Shown piece by piece: positions 1 through 11,906 of a DNA stretch of 64,000 nucleotides (within the stretch, counting starts at the first letter, position 1; the number at the start of each line of letters is the position of its first letter). The translations under genes were made by a program, and so were the position numbers. The DNA is taken from the NCBI GenBank assembly GCA_013339895.1, contig JABACO010000003.1, forward strand, positions 11,577,349 to 11,641,348, read 5' to 3'. The notes under the pieces were generated by a model. That model had not been told where the DNA came from and searched no databases. It saw only the letters and a list, made by a program, of their open reading frames with translations. The stretch is from Ephydatia muelleri (lineage: Eukaryota; Porifera; Demospongiae; Spongillida; Spongillidae).

Positions 1-340
1 TTGTCACAGTTATTTTTCCTTGTGAAGGCTATACAGCATAAGCACAATACACTAGCCTAAACAGGCCTGTGTCCTGAATTCAAGGAGGCCATGAAATTAA
101 TTATTGCTAGTCTCTAGATCTGTGAAAATAGAAGGATAAACTTCATATAACTTTCATTGTCTCTTCAGTGAGCACACATGCCACGATCTGTGATGCCAAT
201 TGCAATCACTTTGTTATAGCTGAGTATCAAAAAAAAATTTGTTGTTGCATCATACCGGTAGATGCCTATGGCTAAAGTTTTAGATTGAAATACAAGCGTC
301 ACATTGCACAACATATTGCGTGTCGTTTCTGGTCTCATAT

Positions 341-505
341 TAGTCTTGTACCCAGACCCAACGTTAGCAGCTGCGGGTGGATTACATCACCGCTACGCGA
401 AAGTGGGTCTGTACTCCATCTTAATTGCATACCTAGGTTATCCACTTTTCGCGTAGGGTGATGCAATCCACCAGCTGCGTAACTTTGGGTTTGGGAACGA
501 GACTA
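341..505. mobile_element. Inverted-repeat MITE-like element
   Basis: The left arm (TAGTCTTGTACCCAGACCC, followed by a region with GTGGATTACATCACCGCTACGCGAAA) is mirrored by the right arm ending GGGTTTGGGAACGAGACTA. Arms of about 65 bp pair imperfectly around a ~35-bp loop. No transposase is present, so this is a non-autonomous hairpin element. A similar CCCAGACCCA half recurs near 56049. Confidence 0.6.
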
Positions 506-1862
506 GGCCCATATGGACAACACACGGTGGTAAATCGAAAAACGCACGCATAGCTTAATTACTAGCTCGCGTGCGTTTTTAGAAAGAAAACGACGCATGC
601 AAAGGGGGTGTCTAAACGATGCGCACGACCATAGATATACTATAAGTAACTTTAATCTCTATGGCACGACCAGGCACGCAAAGTGAGACTGTGATAGACC
701 TGCCAAGGATATCGCGACTACAACGCGTAACGCTGTCTACACAGGACAATGTTAAAGGCACTTGCACTCGAGATCAGACTCTCTTATCAAGTGTACAGCC
801 ACACACATATCCAGGCCAGCCCTATAAGGAGGCCGCCGCCATACAACAATAGTCAAATCGGTCCGCGCACAATGACATGTAATGCACATAAGCATGAGTC
901 ATAGAGTCCCCAGTCCGCAGAGACGTATTATGGTGGCTAATAGGAGAAATAATAATGCAGACCAGAAATGAAGCGTTGGTAAATACGTAAAGGGACCTAA
1001 CGCGTATATAATAAAAATTTCCAGTACAGGCAATATTATACAAAGTTGAAATGTATAGTTAATGCAGTGCCTTATACAGCTAGCTCGCTCAGTGTCAATT
1101 TTCTGTGCGCGTGTCTGTCAAGTTTTATTAATTTTAAGTCAGTTAGTTAATATATGCAAACAACATTTAACATTTAGTACTACCTAGATTCAAGTTATGA
1201 TTATTAATGACAAATGAATTAATAAAACAATTATTGCTAAATTCGTTTACATCACTACTAGTCAGTATGGTTTATAAGAAATAAACCAATACACTAATTT
1301 TTATACATGCATGTGTCGAGTTAGTTAATTGCACCCAATATAAATCCAAGTATTTCTCTAAATTTATTCAACATAACTAGTTTGTTATATTCAGATACAT
1401 GTACCCCCACTATACATTTACTGAAACCTCCCAATGATGCCAGACAGATTCTTAATTGATATGTTTTTTCAACAGTAAAAAAAAGCCCTTACTGAAGTGT
1501 CATGGCAATTAAGCTAATTTCTCGTTTTTAGTTAATTGGGAATTACTGTACATCCTAATCAATAGAACAGGACATACAATGAAATTAATTTTCGACAACA
1601 AGCTATCCTGAGAATTGCAAAACTATACGCCCTTTAGAGGATTAGCATCACTCAACCCTAACCCCTGAAAAATTTACATGTAATCTCAAAGCACATGTAT
1701 TCTAGTTGAATGACAAAAGATGTGTCCACAATAAAATCAAACCACACCATTTTCAGGCATTAAATAAGGTAACTAACACACTGCGTTAATGTTGTGCAGA
1801 GGATGGATATGACGCGCAGGTGTTTTGAAGTGGTAGCAGAGATTAGGTTGTCAATTGAAGAC
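506..1862. other. Non-coding stretch, 3' of the MED25-like gene
   Basis: AT-rich DNA with only short chance ORFs. A short inverted repeat (AAACGCACGC ... GCGTGCGTTT) lies at about 538-580. No exon, RNA gene or further element was recognised. The 3' UTR and polyadenylation signal of the MED25-like gene should lie at its right end. Confidence 0.5.
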
Positions 1863-3011
1863 TCAGTTCCAGAAGTCAATGCCCTGCTGTTGCTGCATGA
1901 GTTGTTGCTGCTGTTGCTGCTGCTGCTGTTGCTGAGTCATCTGCGGCCTGGGAACCATGCCCATTGCAGAAGTAACGCCCTGCATCATGCCAGGGTTATA
2001 GGCTACCTGCTGAGGCTGTTGGCCCATTAACTGCTGTTGCCCCATCATTTGCTGCTGACTCTGGGCGTGCTGCTGCATGTTCTGGTTCCTCATCTGCTGC
2101 ACAATAGCCAGCAAGCGTTGCTGTTGATCAGGAGATGCATTGATTCTTTGGAAAATGATGCGCTGTTGTTCTGGAGTGGCATTCTCCAAGTAGCGCAGTA
2201 GCTTTTCCTTCTGAAGAGCTTGGGCATCCTGTGTAGATTGAGGTTGCATATTCATTAGTTGCTGTCCTTGCATGTTCATTGGTTGCTGTCCTTGCATGTT
2301 CATTGGTTGCTGTCCCTGCATGTTCATCGGTTGCTGTCCTTGCATGTTCATTGGTTGCTGTCCTTGCATGTTCATTGGTTGCTGTCCTTGCATGTTCATT
2401 GTTTGCTGTCCTTGCATGTTCATTGTTTGCTGTCCTTGCATGTTTATCGGTTGCTGTCCTTGCATGTTCATCGTTTGCTGTCCTTGCATGTTCAATGGTT
2501 GCTGTCCTTGCATGTTCATTGGTTGCTGTCCCTGCATGTTCATCGGTTGCTGTCCTTGCATGTTCATCGGTTGTTGTCCTTGCAAGTTAATTGGTTGCTG
2601 CCCTTGCATGTTCACTGGTTGTTGTCCTTGCATGTTCATTGGTTGCTGTCCTTGCAAGTTAATTTGTTGCTGTCCTTGCATGTTCATTGGTTGCTGCCCT
2701 TGCATGTTCATTGGTTGCTGTCCTTGCATGTTCATTGGTTGCTGTCCTTGCATGCTCATTGGTTGCTGTCCTTGCATGTTAATTTGCTGCTGTCCTTGGG
2801 TTGGCATCTGTTGCGGTTGGACAGATAGCTGCTGGGTTTGACCCTGCTGGAGAGCCATTTGTTGCTGGCCCTGCTGCATAATCATAGATGGCTGCATTGG
2901 TGGCCTCTGCTGAGTGTTCATTGCCAATATTGGTTGGAAACCTAGAGAATTAATAGGTTGGGAGGGAGCCTGTCCTAACTGTGACATCATTGACTGCTGG
3001 GCGAATTGCAT
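1863..3011 (-). CDS. MED25: MED25-like Mediator subunit, terminal exon (Q-rich tail)
   Basis: Last coding exon of the MED25-like gene, 382 codons plus TGA. The acceptor (TATTCACAG) precedes ATGCAATTC at 3011, so the upstream residues readable as an ORF are intron. The exon begins MQFAQQSMMSQLG and runs into about 23 tandem octapeptides of the type MNMQGQQP (roughly residues 75-255). A leucine-rich, non-repetitive stretch follows (LLRYLENATPEQQRIIF), then poly-Q and the end GIDFWN. Human MED25 also has a Q/P-rich C-terminus after its PTOV/ACID domain, but the octapeptide array is peculiar to this gene. Expected role: activator-contacting subunit of Mediator in the nucleus. The exon is certain to be open; its membership of this gene rests on matching splice phase. 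Confidence 0.75.
   Translation of the reverse strand: MQFAQQSMMSQLGQAPSQPINSLGFQPILAMNTQQRPPMQPSMIMQQGQQQMALQQGQTQQLSVQPQQMPTQGQQQINMQGQQPMSMQGQQPMNMQGQQPMNMQGQQPMNMQGQQQINLQGQQPMNMQGQQPVNMQGQQPINLQGQQPMNMQGQQPMNMQGQQPMNMQGQQPLNMQGQQTMNMQGQQPINMQGQQTMNMQGQQTMNMQGQQPMNMQGQQPMNMQGQQPMNMQGQQPMNMQGQQPMNMQGQQLMNMQPQSTQDAQALQKEKLLRYLENATPEQQRIIFQRINASPDQQQRLLAIVQQMRNQNMQQHAQSQQQMMGQQQLMGQQPQQVAYNPGMMQGVTSAMGMVPRPQMTQQQQQQQQQQQLMQQQQGIDFWN
2254..2792 (-). repeat. 24-bp coding minisatellite (octapeptide MNMQGQQP)
   Basis: About 23 in-frame copies of a 24-bp unit (plus-strand form CATTGGTTGCTGTCCTTGCA...). Variants change single residues (MNLQ, INLQ, QQT, QQI), and the variants are interspersed, as expected from unequal exchange. 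The 24-bp period keeps frame, so length change would be tolerated by the protein. Confidence 0.9.
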
Positions 3012-3321
3012 CTGTGAATACAAGTAGTGCAAACAGGTGAAGAAGGAGTGAATGAGAAGAAAGAATTAAAAGTGAGTTTATGGCATACATGGATTGAAGA
3101 GAAATAAATATATCAAATTTGTTGTGATGCTAAAACTCAACCATGTATATGTACAAATATTTACAAACATGTAAAGTAATGTTTCCAAGCACAAAGTAGC
3201 GGAAGTTAAACTTTAACCAAATGTTACCATTACATGTACATGTACATCCCTTTTAGTAATCTACAGCAGCATAAGGCATATACAATAATACCCACAAACT
3301 CCAAATCCAAGGGTACATTAC

Positions 3322-3363
3322 ATTGGGTTGTCCTCCTGGGGCTACAGGTCCTGTCATTGGTGG
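3322..3363 (-). CDS. MED25: MED25-like, small linker exon
   Basis: A 42-nt phase-0 exon between acceptor TTACCTTATAG and donor GTAATG on the minus strand, reading PPMTGPVAPGGQPN. It joins the end of the PTOV domain (exon 4040-4084) to the Q-rich terminal exon without a frame change. Proline/glycine-rich linkers are normal at this place in MED25. The exon is a prediction from splice signals and phase only. Confidence 0.55.
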
Positions 3364-4039
3364 CTATAAGGTAAATGAAGGACAGGATGTGAACAAATAG
3401 AAGTGATGAGCATTGCAATGGTTTGATCTTTTATTAAAAAATAGCACACAATACTGAACCCATATAAAAGATGACATTCTTTCATTTGGATTACAGATAA
3501 CTTCGAAGTCCTTGCTGATTCCATCCATGGCAAACTTATATTGATTTAAATAATCCACAAGTGTGCATACATGTACTGTCGTTTATAAATGTATATCTCA
3601 ATCAACAGTCAGCGTTGTATAAAAGTGTACTACTACAGAAGTGCCTCATTCCAGACTCTAAAAGAGTACTTTGTTGGCTCAGAACCTGGAATTCACCATG
3701 ACTACCAGGTCGCAAGTATTAAATACACAAGCGGGTGATTTAATGAAATTCACACTGCCACTCACAAATTTATGGGCATGAACTACATAAATTTGTAATA
3801 TTAACATTTCGCTAATAATTGAATCCCTAAACTAAACTTTGTTTATTTGAACTATTTAATGCACTTTTCTTGTTTTAAATTTTAAAGCTTGATAACTTTT
3901 CATATTATCTAATATGTTTTACACACTGACAATCATGTACAGTAATTATAATACAAACACTGAAATATGTTACACTCATTTATAAACACAGTGTAAATGC
4001 ACAATGTACAGGTACACGTTCAAAGTTATACACACATAC

Positions 4040-4084
4040 CCGCCTTGGGATTAATACACTCTTGATGACTGCAATGAACTTGTT
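4040..4084 (-). CDS. MED25: MED25-like, end of PTOV/ACID domain
   Basis: A 45-nt phase-0 exon reading NKFIAVIKSVLIPRR, bounded by acceptor CTCAATCACAG and donor GTATGTG. It corresponds to the last helix of the MED25 PTOV (ACID) domain, where vertebrate MED25 continues after GLIPYDQ with a helix containing an IRQVI core. The intron separating it from the next upstream exon is 54 nt with a clear polypyrimidine stretch. Confidence 0.65.
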
Positions 4085-4138
4085 CTGTGATTGAGCAGCA
4101 ACAGTGAAGCAGCACACCTACCGAACTGTAATGCTTAC

Positions 4139-4249
4139 TTGTTCGAGAGGAATGAGACCTGTGAACAGTTTAGACTTATCGTTCCAGACAAGAATGAGGG
4201 CCTTGATGGGACACTCATTTGGGGGCTCCATTAGTTGGACAATTGCAAA
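4139..4249 (-). CDS. MED25: MED25-like, PTOV/ACID domain exon
   Basis: A 111-nt phase-0 exon, 37 aa, containing CPIKALILVWNDKSKLFTG and ending GLIPLEQ just before donor GTAAGC. The pattern of two beta strands followed by FxGLIPxxQ is the diagnostic core of the PTOV domain, found in MED25 and its relative PTOV1. Acceptor CTCTCATTGCAG. The PTOV domain of MED25 contacts acidic activation domains. PTOV1 is the alternative, but it lacks a long Q-rich tail, which favours MED25. Confidence 0.75.
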
Positions 4250-5410
4250 CTGCAATGAGAGGACAAAAATGTACGCGAAGTCATTGGATCAATGATACAG
4301 TGTGCCTTGGAAAAATGTTGTGTTAAGAACTTTAGTTTGGGAAATATTTGTGTTGAAAATGTTTCATATGGGATTTTCTTCGCGAAAAGGGACCTAATGC
4401 ATGCATTATAAAATTCCAGTACACACAATAGAAAGTAACACTTGCGTTAAAATATATGGCAAATAAAAAATTCAGAGCCTTACAACACCATGACAGATAC
4501 TCCTATTCTCAGTGCGTAAGAAGCAATGCGTAGAGGACATTTCAGACTTCTAGAATATAAAAAAATTGAAATCTTGAAAAATCATGTGTTAGGGCCCATT
4601 TTGCGGAAACGACCCCACATACTGGGCTGCCTACAAAGTATTTTCATGATGAAATTTTTTCCCCAATCACAAGTTGACTCTGCCAAATGAGTCAGAGAGA
4701 ACTACAAACAAGACCAGCTGAAGACACATGTATGTCACGTTTCAACCTACATGCAGCTATACTGAGGCAATAGAGTATAAAGTAGTTAAAATGAAAGGCA
4801 CTGTTAATTTGAAGCTACCACGTGTATAAAGAGGACTGAGAGGCAGTTATTGGAAGGGTGTTGATAGTATATGTTTGACGAGCGAAAGAGAGCCAGAAAA
4901 TGTCTCTGTCCGGCAAAGCTCAACGAACTGAACAGCTTATAAAGACTGTCAGTGTTTTGTTGCATTAATTATTCACAGTAGAAAAGATTAATTATTGTAT
5001 CCTAGTGCAACTACAAAGATATATCAACAGTAACATTTCCAGATTTATGGCATTGTACATGTATATGTTTTGCAACATGACTGCATGTATATCATGCTCA
5101 CACAACAGTAAAGAGGGACATGAATCAATCTAGTGGACTGAGACACGCTTGCAATTGACGGAATTATTCGTTTCTGATACAGGTACTTGCAACTGGAAAA
5201 CTATCATATGCAGTACACCATAGATTAATTCATTACAATGCACGCAACATACATGTACATTTACAAGTACATCGAATCTTACCACTACAAGCCATCATGC
5301 TCATCTGCATGCACACCATGCTATCACATTATAATTCCGTCACACCACTTTCAACAAGTACACATTGTGTAAGGCATTGTGGCATGTGCAGCTCCGACAG
5401 TCCTACTCAC

Positions 5411-5554
5411 ATGCTTCAATGTAGCTTCAGTAGACATGAGCAGTTTCAACATGGGCACTGTTTGAGGGCTCTCCAAGAAATTAAACGTGACTGTTCTAAG
5501 ATGAGCACCCTGTGCTGGGCCTTGCGCAAACTTCATCTGTTGTGTTATGGCATT
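5411..5554 (-). CDS. MED25: MED25-like, first recognisable PTOV domain exon
   Basis: A 144-nt phase-0 exon, 48 aa, with acceptor CTCTTTTAG and donor GTGAGTAGG. It contains AHLRTVTFNFLESPQ and MLKLLMSTEATLKH, matching in order the strand (VQFHF in vertebrate MED25) and helix (SLKGLYRIM) that precede the next exon. Together the exons at 5554, 4249 and 4084 rebuild about 100 residues of one PTOV domain. The N-terminal von Willebrand A domain of MED25 and the first PTOV strands were not found upstream, so the 5' part is missing or too divergent to see by eye. Confidence 0.7.
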
Positions 5555-7503
5555 CTAAAAGAGAAATGTGTATGCAAAATAATGTAACAGTAAAATGAAT
5601 AGAACATCTTGTTGCATAGACACATAAAATTGTTTCAAGACCAATCTTGATAAATGAGCACAACTCTTTACATAATTAGCGATGTCAAATATTTTGCTAT
5701 CATTTTCAAGCAGTTTTTAATTCATCATGATTGAATTATTTTTGAAACAGTAAGATGCAGTATTATTGCCGTATTTCAAAGGCTGTGATTGAAAGACAAT
5801 ATGAACCCACAAGTGTGCTTACGACATGTCTCTCAATCAGTCAGTGTTGTGTAAACAAGTTATATAATGTGTATCGAACCCAACCACATATGCAGTACAC
5901 AAGCAGGTGGCAATTCATATTGGCTACAAATAAATTACGTGCAGGATTGTAATCCAAAGTCTGTGATAGCATAGCCTTCGATGTTACACCGTGACACATT
6001 TGTGATACCCTTTCACTGAAGTTTGGATCAGGAATGTAACTACAAGCAATAATTTTTTTATTGTCAAAATGGGCAAATAATGTTGGGTCAACTAAATGAA
6101 TACTATTATCAACACATTAAGATAAACTGTCAAGTACTATTACTAAAACAAGACCCTCTGCAATCCGGACCAATTATTCCAGATTAATGAATGGTTAAAC
6201 AACATCAGTTATACTGTACATGTATAGGTTTGCACACAGTACATCAGTACAGTACTTATCGATGGAATTTTTTGAAGTCTAAATAATCGGTTCAAATTAA
6301 TTGTTTTATTACACACACTGTACTAATTTTTATTATTTGCATTTGTTTCACCAATATTAATTATCTGTTCAGTACAATTTAACTCTTCCGCAGTGAAGCC
6401 AATTATTGCCTTACACATGCAGTGCGTTTCCGCGTTGCAGGAAAACGTGTTTGTAAACAATTTACACTAATATGACCAGGAAATAACTTTTCAAATGTGT
6501 TGTCACTACAAAAGTGTTAACGGTTTAGATAAACAGAGTGGCTTTAGCACAGCACTTGCGGCGCAATATCGCTCTGTTGCCCGTGAAAGAGTTAAACACT
6601 AAAAATCAAGTGTTGTGCTCTCTCATAAACACTCTACATGCATTAAACATATGTACAGTACAAACAGATCTAAATACTATGACATTACACTGCATGAACA
6701 GTACTTGTACACATGCAGAAATGCACGACGTACAGTAGCGGTCATAATGTTCCGTTTTAGTGCAACAATCGTAGCACTGTGCAGTCTTTTTTAAAACACG
6801 AAGATAAATCAATGATCTTTATGGCACTTCTGTACATGTGAACTAATTCCGCGAAGTGCGCACCTCCGTTTACACCAGTTTTATTGTAAAGCACGCAGTA
6901 TTTATTACAAATTGATGACGCTGCGTAGATTGTTGAATGGATTGAGTTTTCTAACATAGCGTATAATAATGAACAAGTGCGTTCGTTTGACTGATTCGTG
7001 AAGTATCGCATCTAAGCCTCAGCTCCCAACAATTAAAAGAATGGCTCGTGTTTATTTCGGTTTTGACTGCTACCTCTATACGTCTTGTCTTTGGAAGTCT
7101 AAGTGCTCCCCAATCTGTTTGAAGGGCTAATAATTAGAGAGATATTGAGTGATGTCATAAATAACAGATGTAACCGCTATTGGCCGGCCATGTTAGTCTG
7201 TTTCTCCTTGTTAACGTTACAAATTCCGTAATCACTGCCGTGGAACGTCGATCCAAGCAATGTTCTACAACACACCTACCAAGCAATGCGAACGTTTTGC
7301 TAACGTTTTAAAACACAATCACTACGAAGCCAGAACTAACCAAACCAGAAGCCATATCTTAGTGCTACGATTGCACTAAGACGGAACATGACTTTTATTA
7401 TGACCGCTACTGTACAAATACATAGCGCATACAGGATTATTGTAGATGACAACTACATAAAAAGCTGTCAACCTTGGGGTTGCATTATTTAAAACCGACT
7501 TAC
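5555..7503. other. AT-rich stretch, probable MED25-like 5' introns
   Basis: If the MED25-like gene is intact, its von Willebrand A exons should lie here or further right on the minus strand. I read the minus strand through parts of this stretch and found no convincing exon. Only short chance ORFs occur and no repeat family was recognised. Confidence 0.4.
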
Positions 7504-7561
7504 AAAGACAGTCTTGGGGTATGCGTTCATCTTCATCTTCAGCGGCCATGTGGGTGGCTTT
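7504..7561 (-). CDS. Candidate internal exon, unidentified protein
   Basis: A 58-nt minus-strand segment with an excellent acceptor (TTTTTTGTTCCCTGCAG) and donor (GTAAGT). The open frame reads KATHMAAEDEDERIPQDCL, an acidic patch. The homologue is unknown. It could be a 5' exon of the MED25-like gene or of an independent gene. Support is splice signals only. Confidence 0.35.
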
Positions 7562-7897
7562 CTGCAGGGAACAAAAAATTAAGTGTAAAAAACTGGTGCA
7601 TCCCATTGTGGTGCTGGTGTGAGGGATTGATTGGGTAGCTTTTCCAGCTGGTCTATCCCAACCAAATTCAAACACAATAGATGGGATGGGTACAGTTTTC
7701 TATCCCAATGTCAGACATGAGGGCTTGAAGGATATGCATGATGGTCCGGTGCATGCCAGGCTACGTGCATCATCATCACGATGATGCAATCATGGCCCTC
7801 ACATTTCATCGAGGATCTCCGGCTTGCTGGTTAGAACCGCACACTGCACCTGTCTCATCTGACGCTGAGTCCCCCTCTGGAGAATGTAACACATACA

Positions 7898-7900
7898 TGT

Positions 7901-7931
<31 letters not shown>
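7898..7931. repeat. (TG)n followed by poly(G)
   Basis: A GTGTGTG microsatellite runs directly into about 18 G. The assembly gap lies 120 bp further on. Confidence 0.9.
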
Positions 7932-7932
<1 letters not shown>

Positions 7933-8054
7933 CATTGTGAAATACATGTACATGGAGATAGTGTAGGCAATTACTTTCTTACAGAGCCACTGTACAGTAG
8001 ATCGAACACTACCACACCACTACCAACACCACATCACCCATCACCACCACCACC

Positions 8055-8154
8055 NNNNNNNNNNNNNNNNNNNNNNNNNNNNNNNNNNNNNNNNNNNNNN
8101 NNNNNNNNNNNNNNNNNNNNNNNNNNNNNNNNNNNNNNNNNNNNNNNNNNNNNN
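8055..8154. other. Assembly gap (100 N)
   Basis: Exactly 100 N, a conventional placeholder for a gap of unknown size. It sits at the left edge of the ~165-bp satellite, which probably caused the break, so the true array is likely longer. Confidence 0.98.
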
Positions 8155-10735
8155 CTTGAACCTCTCCTGTTCAAAAAGGGGAGGGGCCTGGGGCGTTTCA
8201 CATTCACAGCATGTCATGTGGGCTGTGTGTGATGTCTCAGTAGTGCAGCCTCACCTGTATTTTGGTTTGTTTGGTTGCATGGGAGCATGCAACTCTTAAA
8301 TTGTTCCTATGCATGCACACTTGAACCTCTCCTGTTCAAAAAGGGGAGGGGCCAAGGGCGTGTCACATGCACAAGCATGTCATGTGGGCTGTGTGTGATG
8401 TCTCAGTAGTGCAGCCTCACCTGTATTTTGGTTTGTTTGGTTTGGGGGCATGCAACTCTTAAAGTTGTTCTCAAGAATGCACACTTGAACTTCTCCTGTT
8501 CAAAAAGGAGAGGGGCCAAGGGCGTGCCACTAGCATAGGCATGTCATGTGGGCTGTGTGTGATGTCTCAGTAGTGCAGCCTCACCTGTATTTTTGTTTGT
8601 TTGGTTGGGGGCATGCAACTCTTAAATTTGTTCCCAAGAATGCACACTTGAACCTCTCCTGTTCAAAAAGGGGAGGGGCCAAGGGCGTGTCACATGCACA
8701 AGCATGTCATGTGGGCTGTGTGTGATGTCTCAGTAGTGCAGCCTCACCTGTATTTTGGTTTGTTTGGTTTGGGGGCATGCAACTCTTAAATTGTTCCTAT
8801 GCATGCACACTTGAACCTCTCCTGTTCAAAAAGGGGAAGGGCCAAGGGTGTCACAATCACAAGCATGTCATGTGGGCTGTGTGTTGTCTCAGTAGTGCAG
8901 CCTCACCTGTATTTTGGTTTGTTTGGTTTGGGGGCATGCAACTCTTAAAATTGTTCCTATGCATGCACACTTGAACCTCTCCTGTTCAAAAAGGGGAGGG
9001 GCCAAGGGCGTGTCACATGCACAAGCAGGTCATGTGGGCTGTGTGTGATGTCTCAGTAGTGCAGCCTCACCTGTATTTTGGTTTGTTTGGTTGGGGGTAT
9101 GCAACTCTTAAAATTGTCCCTATGTATGCACACTTGAACCTCTCCTATTCAAAAGGGGAGGGGCCAAGGGTGTGCCACTAGCATAGGCATGTCATGTGAG
9201 CTGTGTGTGATGTCTCAGTAGTGCAGCCTCACCTGTATTTTGGTTTGTTTGGTTGGGGGCATGCAACTCTTAAAATTGTTCCCAAGAATGCACACTTGAA
9301 CCTCTCCTGTTCAAAAAGGGGAGGAGCCATGGGCGTGCCACTAGCATAGGCATGTCATGTGGACTGTGTGTGATGTCTCAGTAGTGCAGCCTCACCTGTA
9401 TTTTTGTTTTATTTGGTTGGGGGTATGCAACTCTTAAAATTGTCCCTATGTATGCACACTTGAACCTCTCCTGTTCAAAAAGGGGAGGGGCCAAGTGCGT
9501 GCCACTAGCATAGGCATGTCATGTGGGCTGTGTGTGATGTCTCAGTAGTGCAGCCTCACCTGTATTTTGGTTTGTTTGGTTGAGGGCTTGCAACTCTTAA
9601 AGTGTTCCTATGTATGCACACTTGAACCTCTCTTGTTCAAAAAAGGGAGGGGCCAAGGGCGTGCCACTAGCATAGGCATGTCATGTGGGCTGTGTGTGAT
9701 GTCTCAGTAGTGCAGCCTCACCTGTATTTTGGTTTGTTTGGTTGGGGGCTTGCAACTCTTAAAAGTGTTCCTATGTATGCACACTTGAACCTCTCTTGTT
9801 CAAAAAAGGGAGGGGCCGAGGGCGTGCCACTAGCATAGGCATGTCATGTGGGCTGTGTGTGATGTCTCAGTAGTGCAGCCTCACCTGTATTTTGGTTTGT
9901 TTGGTTGGGGCATGCAAGTCTTAAAATTGTTCCTATGTATGCACACTTGAACCTCTCCTGTTCAAAAAGGGGAGGGGCCAAGGACGTGCCACTAGCATAG
10001 GCATGTCATGTGGGCTGTGTGTGATGTCTGAGTAGTGCAGCCTCACCTGTATTTTGTTTATTTGGTTGGGGGTATGCAACTCTTAAAATTGTCCCTATGT
10101 ATGCACACTTGAACCTCTCCTGTTCAAAAAGGGGAGGGGCCAAGGGCGTGCCACTAGCATAGGCATGTCATGTGGGCTGTGTGTGATGACTGAGTAGTGC
10201 AGCCCTCACCTGTATTTTTGTTTGTTTGGTTGGGGGCATGCAACTCTTAAAATTGTTCCTATGCATGCACACTTGAACCTCTCCTGTTCAAAATGGGGAG
10301 GGGCCAAGGTCGTCTCACAATGCACAAGCATGTCATGTGGGCTGTGTGTGATGTCTCAGTAGTGCAGCCTCACCTGTATTTTGGTTTGTTTGGTTTGGGG
10401 GCATGCAACTCTTAAAATTGTTCCTATGTATGCACACTTGAACCTCTCCTGTTCAAAAAGGGGAGGGGCCAAGGGCGTGCCACTAGCATAGGCATGTCAT
10501 GTGGGCTGTGTGTGATGTCTCAGTAGTGCAGCCTCACCTGTATTTTGGTTTGTTTGGTTGGGGGCTTGCAACTCTTAAAATTGTTCCTATGTATGCACAC
10601 TTGAACCTCTCCTGTTCAAAAAGGGGAGGGGCCAAGGGCTTGCCTTAAGCACAGGCATGTCATGTGGACTGTGTGTGATGTCTCAGCAGTGCAGCCTCAC
10701 TTGTATTTTGGTTTGTTTGGTTGGGGGCATGCAGG
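8155..10735. repeat. ~165-bp satellite array, about 16 copies
   Basis: Unit starts occur at 8156, 8321, 8485, 8648 and 8811 and continue at 160-166 bp to 10735. Each unit carries TTGAACCTCTCCTGTTCAA (a 6-bp inverted repeat around CTCTCCT) followed by AAAGGGGAGGGGCC. It then has a variable CACATGCACAAGC or CACTAGCATAGGC segment, TGTGATGTCTCAGTAGTGCA and GCATGCAACTCTTAAA. Two subtypes differ in the variable segment and alternate irregularly. No unit contains a conserved ORF. Confidence 0.95.
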
Positions 10736-11409
10736 TTATAATGATGGCCTTCTTTTGTTCATTGTACGTTATTATTAACTTTGTGTAGGTCTATGTACAT
10801 TTTTATGCATACTAGTAGTATAGTACTTTACTATATACTAGCGCGTCTATCGATTTTACAGTTGCGCCTCAGCGCCCGCGGCGCGCGATGTTCTTAATTG
10901 GTGTTTAATGTGCGGCTACGGAATGTTGGGCTAACTTCACATGGGTAGGCCACGCTTGTGAGAGCAGCTGTTGGAACGTGAAAAAAATCGAGTAAGGTAG
11001 CGAACGATACGCTATCGTATATGTCTATTTACCACTAGCCACTAGGAGCGTCACCAATGGCTGCATGTCTACACGACGAGCAATGCATGAGCGCGTGTGA
11101 GTACCGTTCAGGATTGCGCGCGCCTGCAGCTGGTTATAAAAAACTTGTAACTAGGTTGTATGTACAGTGAAATGTGGTACAGGTTCAATGCTTTTACAGC
11201 TGTACGCCAGTGGCGGTCTGCCATTGTTTATATGGGGTGAGTGGGTGGGGGCTTAAATGCGTACAAATCAGTACAATAAATGGATAATGCGAATGCCTGC
11301 CTATAGCATATGAACAGAGATGTGTCTACGAAAAAACATCTAATATCACATAACTAGGAATTCCCTTGCAATTATTATCTTGAACGAGGAATTCTTAATA
11401 CCTCAACCC
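10736..11409. other. Unique stretch between repeat arrays
   Basis: Contains a GC-richer patch around 10840-11130 with several CpG and GCGCGC motifs, unlike the AT-rich flanks. No ORF or element was recognised. A promoter is possible but nothing in the sequence decides it. Confidence 0.3.
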
Positions 11410-11640
11410 ATCTGCATACATTCACACACACCTGTATGCACACACTTTTACACACATGCGCACACACACACTCTACACAACACACACACCTGCACATACC
11501 ACACACACTCCCTACATAACACACACACCCTACACAACACACACACATCCTACACAACAACCACACACACCCTACACAACATATGTGTGTGTGTGTGGGC
11601 TTGGGTGTGGATGTGTGTGTGGCTGGATGTGTGTACTAGG
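11410..11640. repeat. (CA)n-rich tract followed by (GT)n-rich tract
   Basis: Degenerate CACACA with interspersed CCTACACAAC up to about 11580, then TGTGTGTG to about 11640. The two halves are complementary and could fold on each other. Confidence 0.85.
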
Positions 11641-11906
11641 GTGTGGCATTTGTATATAATTTGTAATGTGTGCACATATGGGTATGGTATACAAAGGAGC
11701 AAACCATTTTTTGTAGCAGTTATGTGAATTAGCACATGTGCATTCACTGATCAGTTTGGGTAGACATGTACCTACAGTGCAGGAGTTCAAGGCTGTCATT
11801 TCCAAGGATTCAAGTCTTGTGAATCTAGGACAGTCATCGAACTAGTGACCCATTATGACCAGGTACATGCAGCAGCTGCACCAATACATTGGAGCTGACT
11901 TATGTC

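Noticed and set aside
2259..2841. Plus-strand repetitive ORFs (MFIGCCPC type)
   Set aside because: Shadows of the MED25-like octapeptide repeat on the opposite strand.
7790..7885. Minus-strand piece GDSASDETGAVCGSNQQAGDPR ending in TGA
   Set aside because: Has an acceptor-like CTCCAG before it but no homologue or partner exon; too short to call next to the gap.
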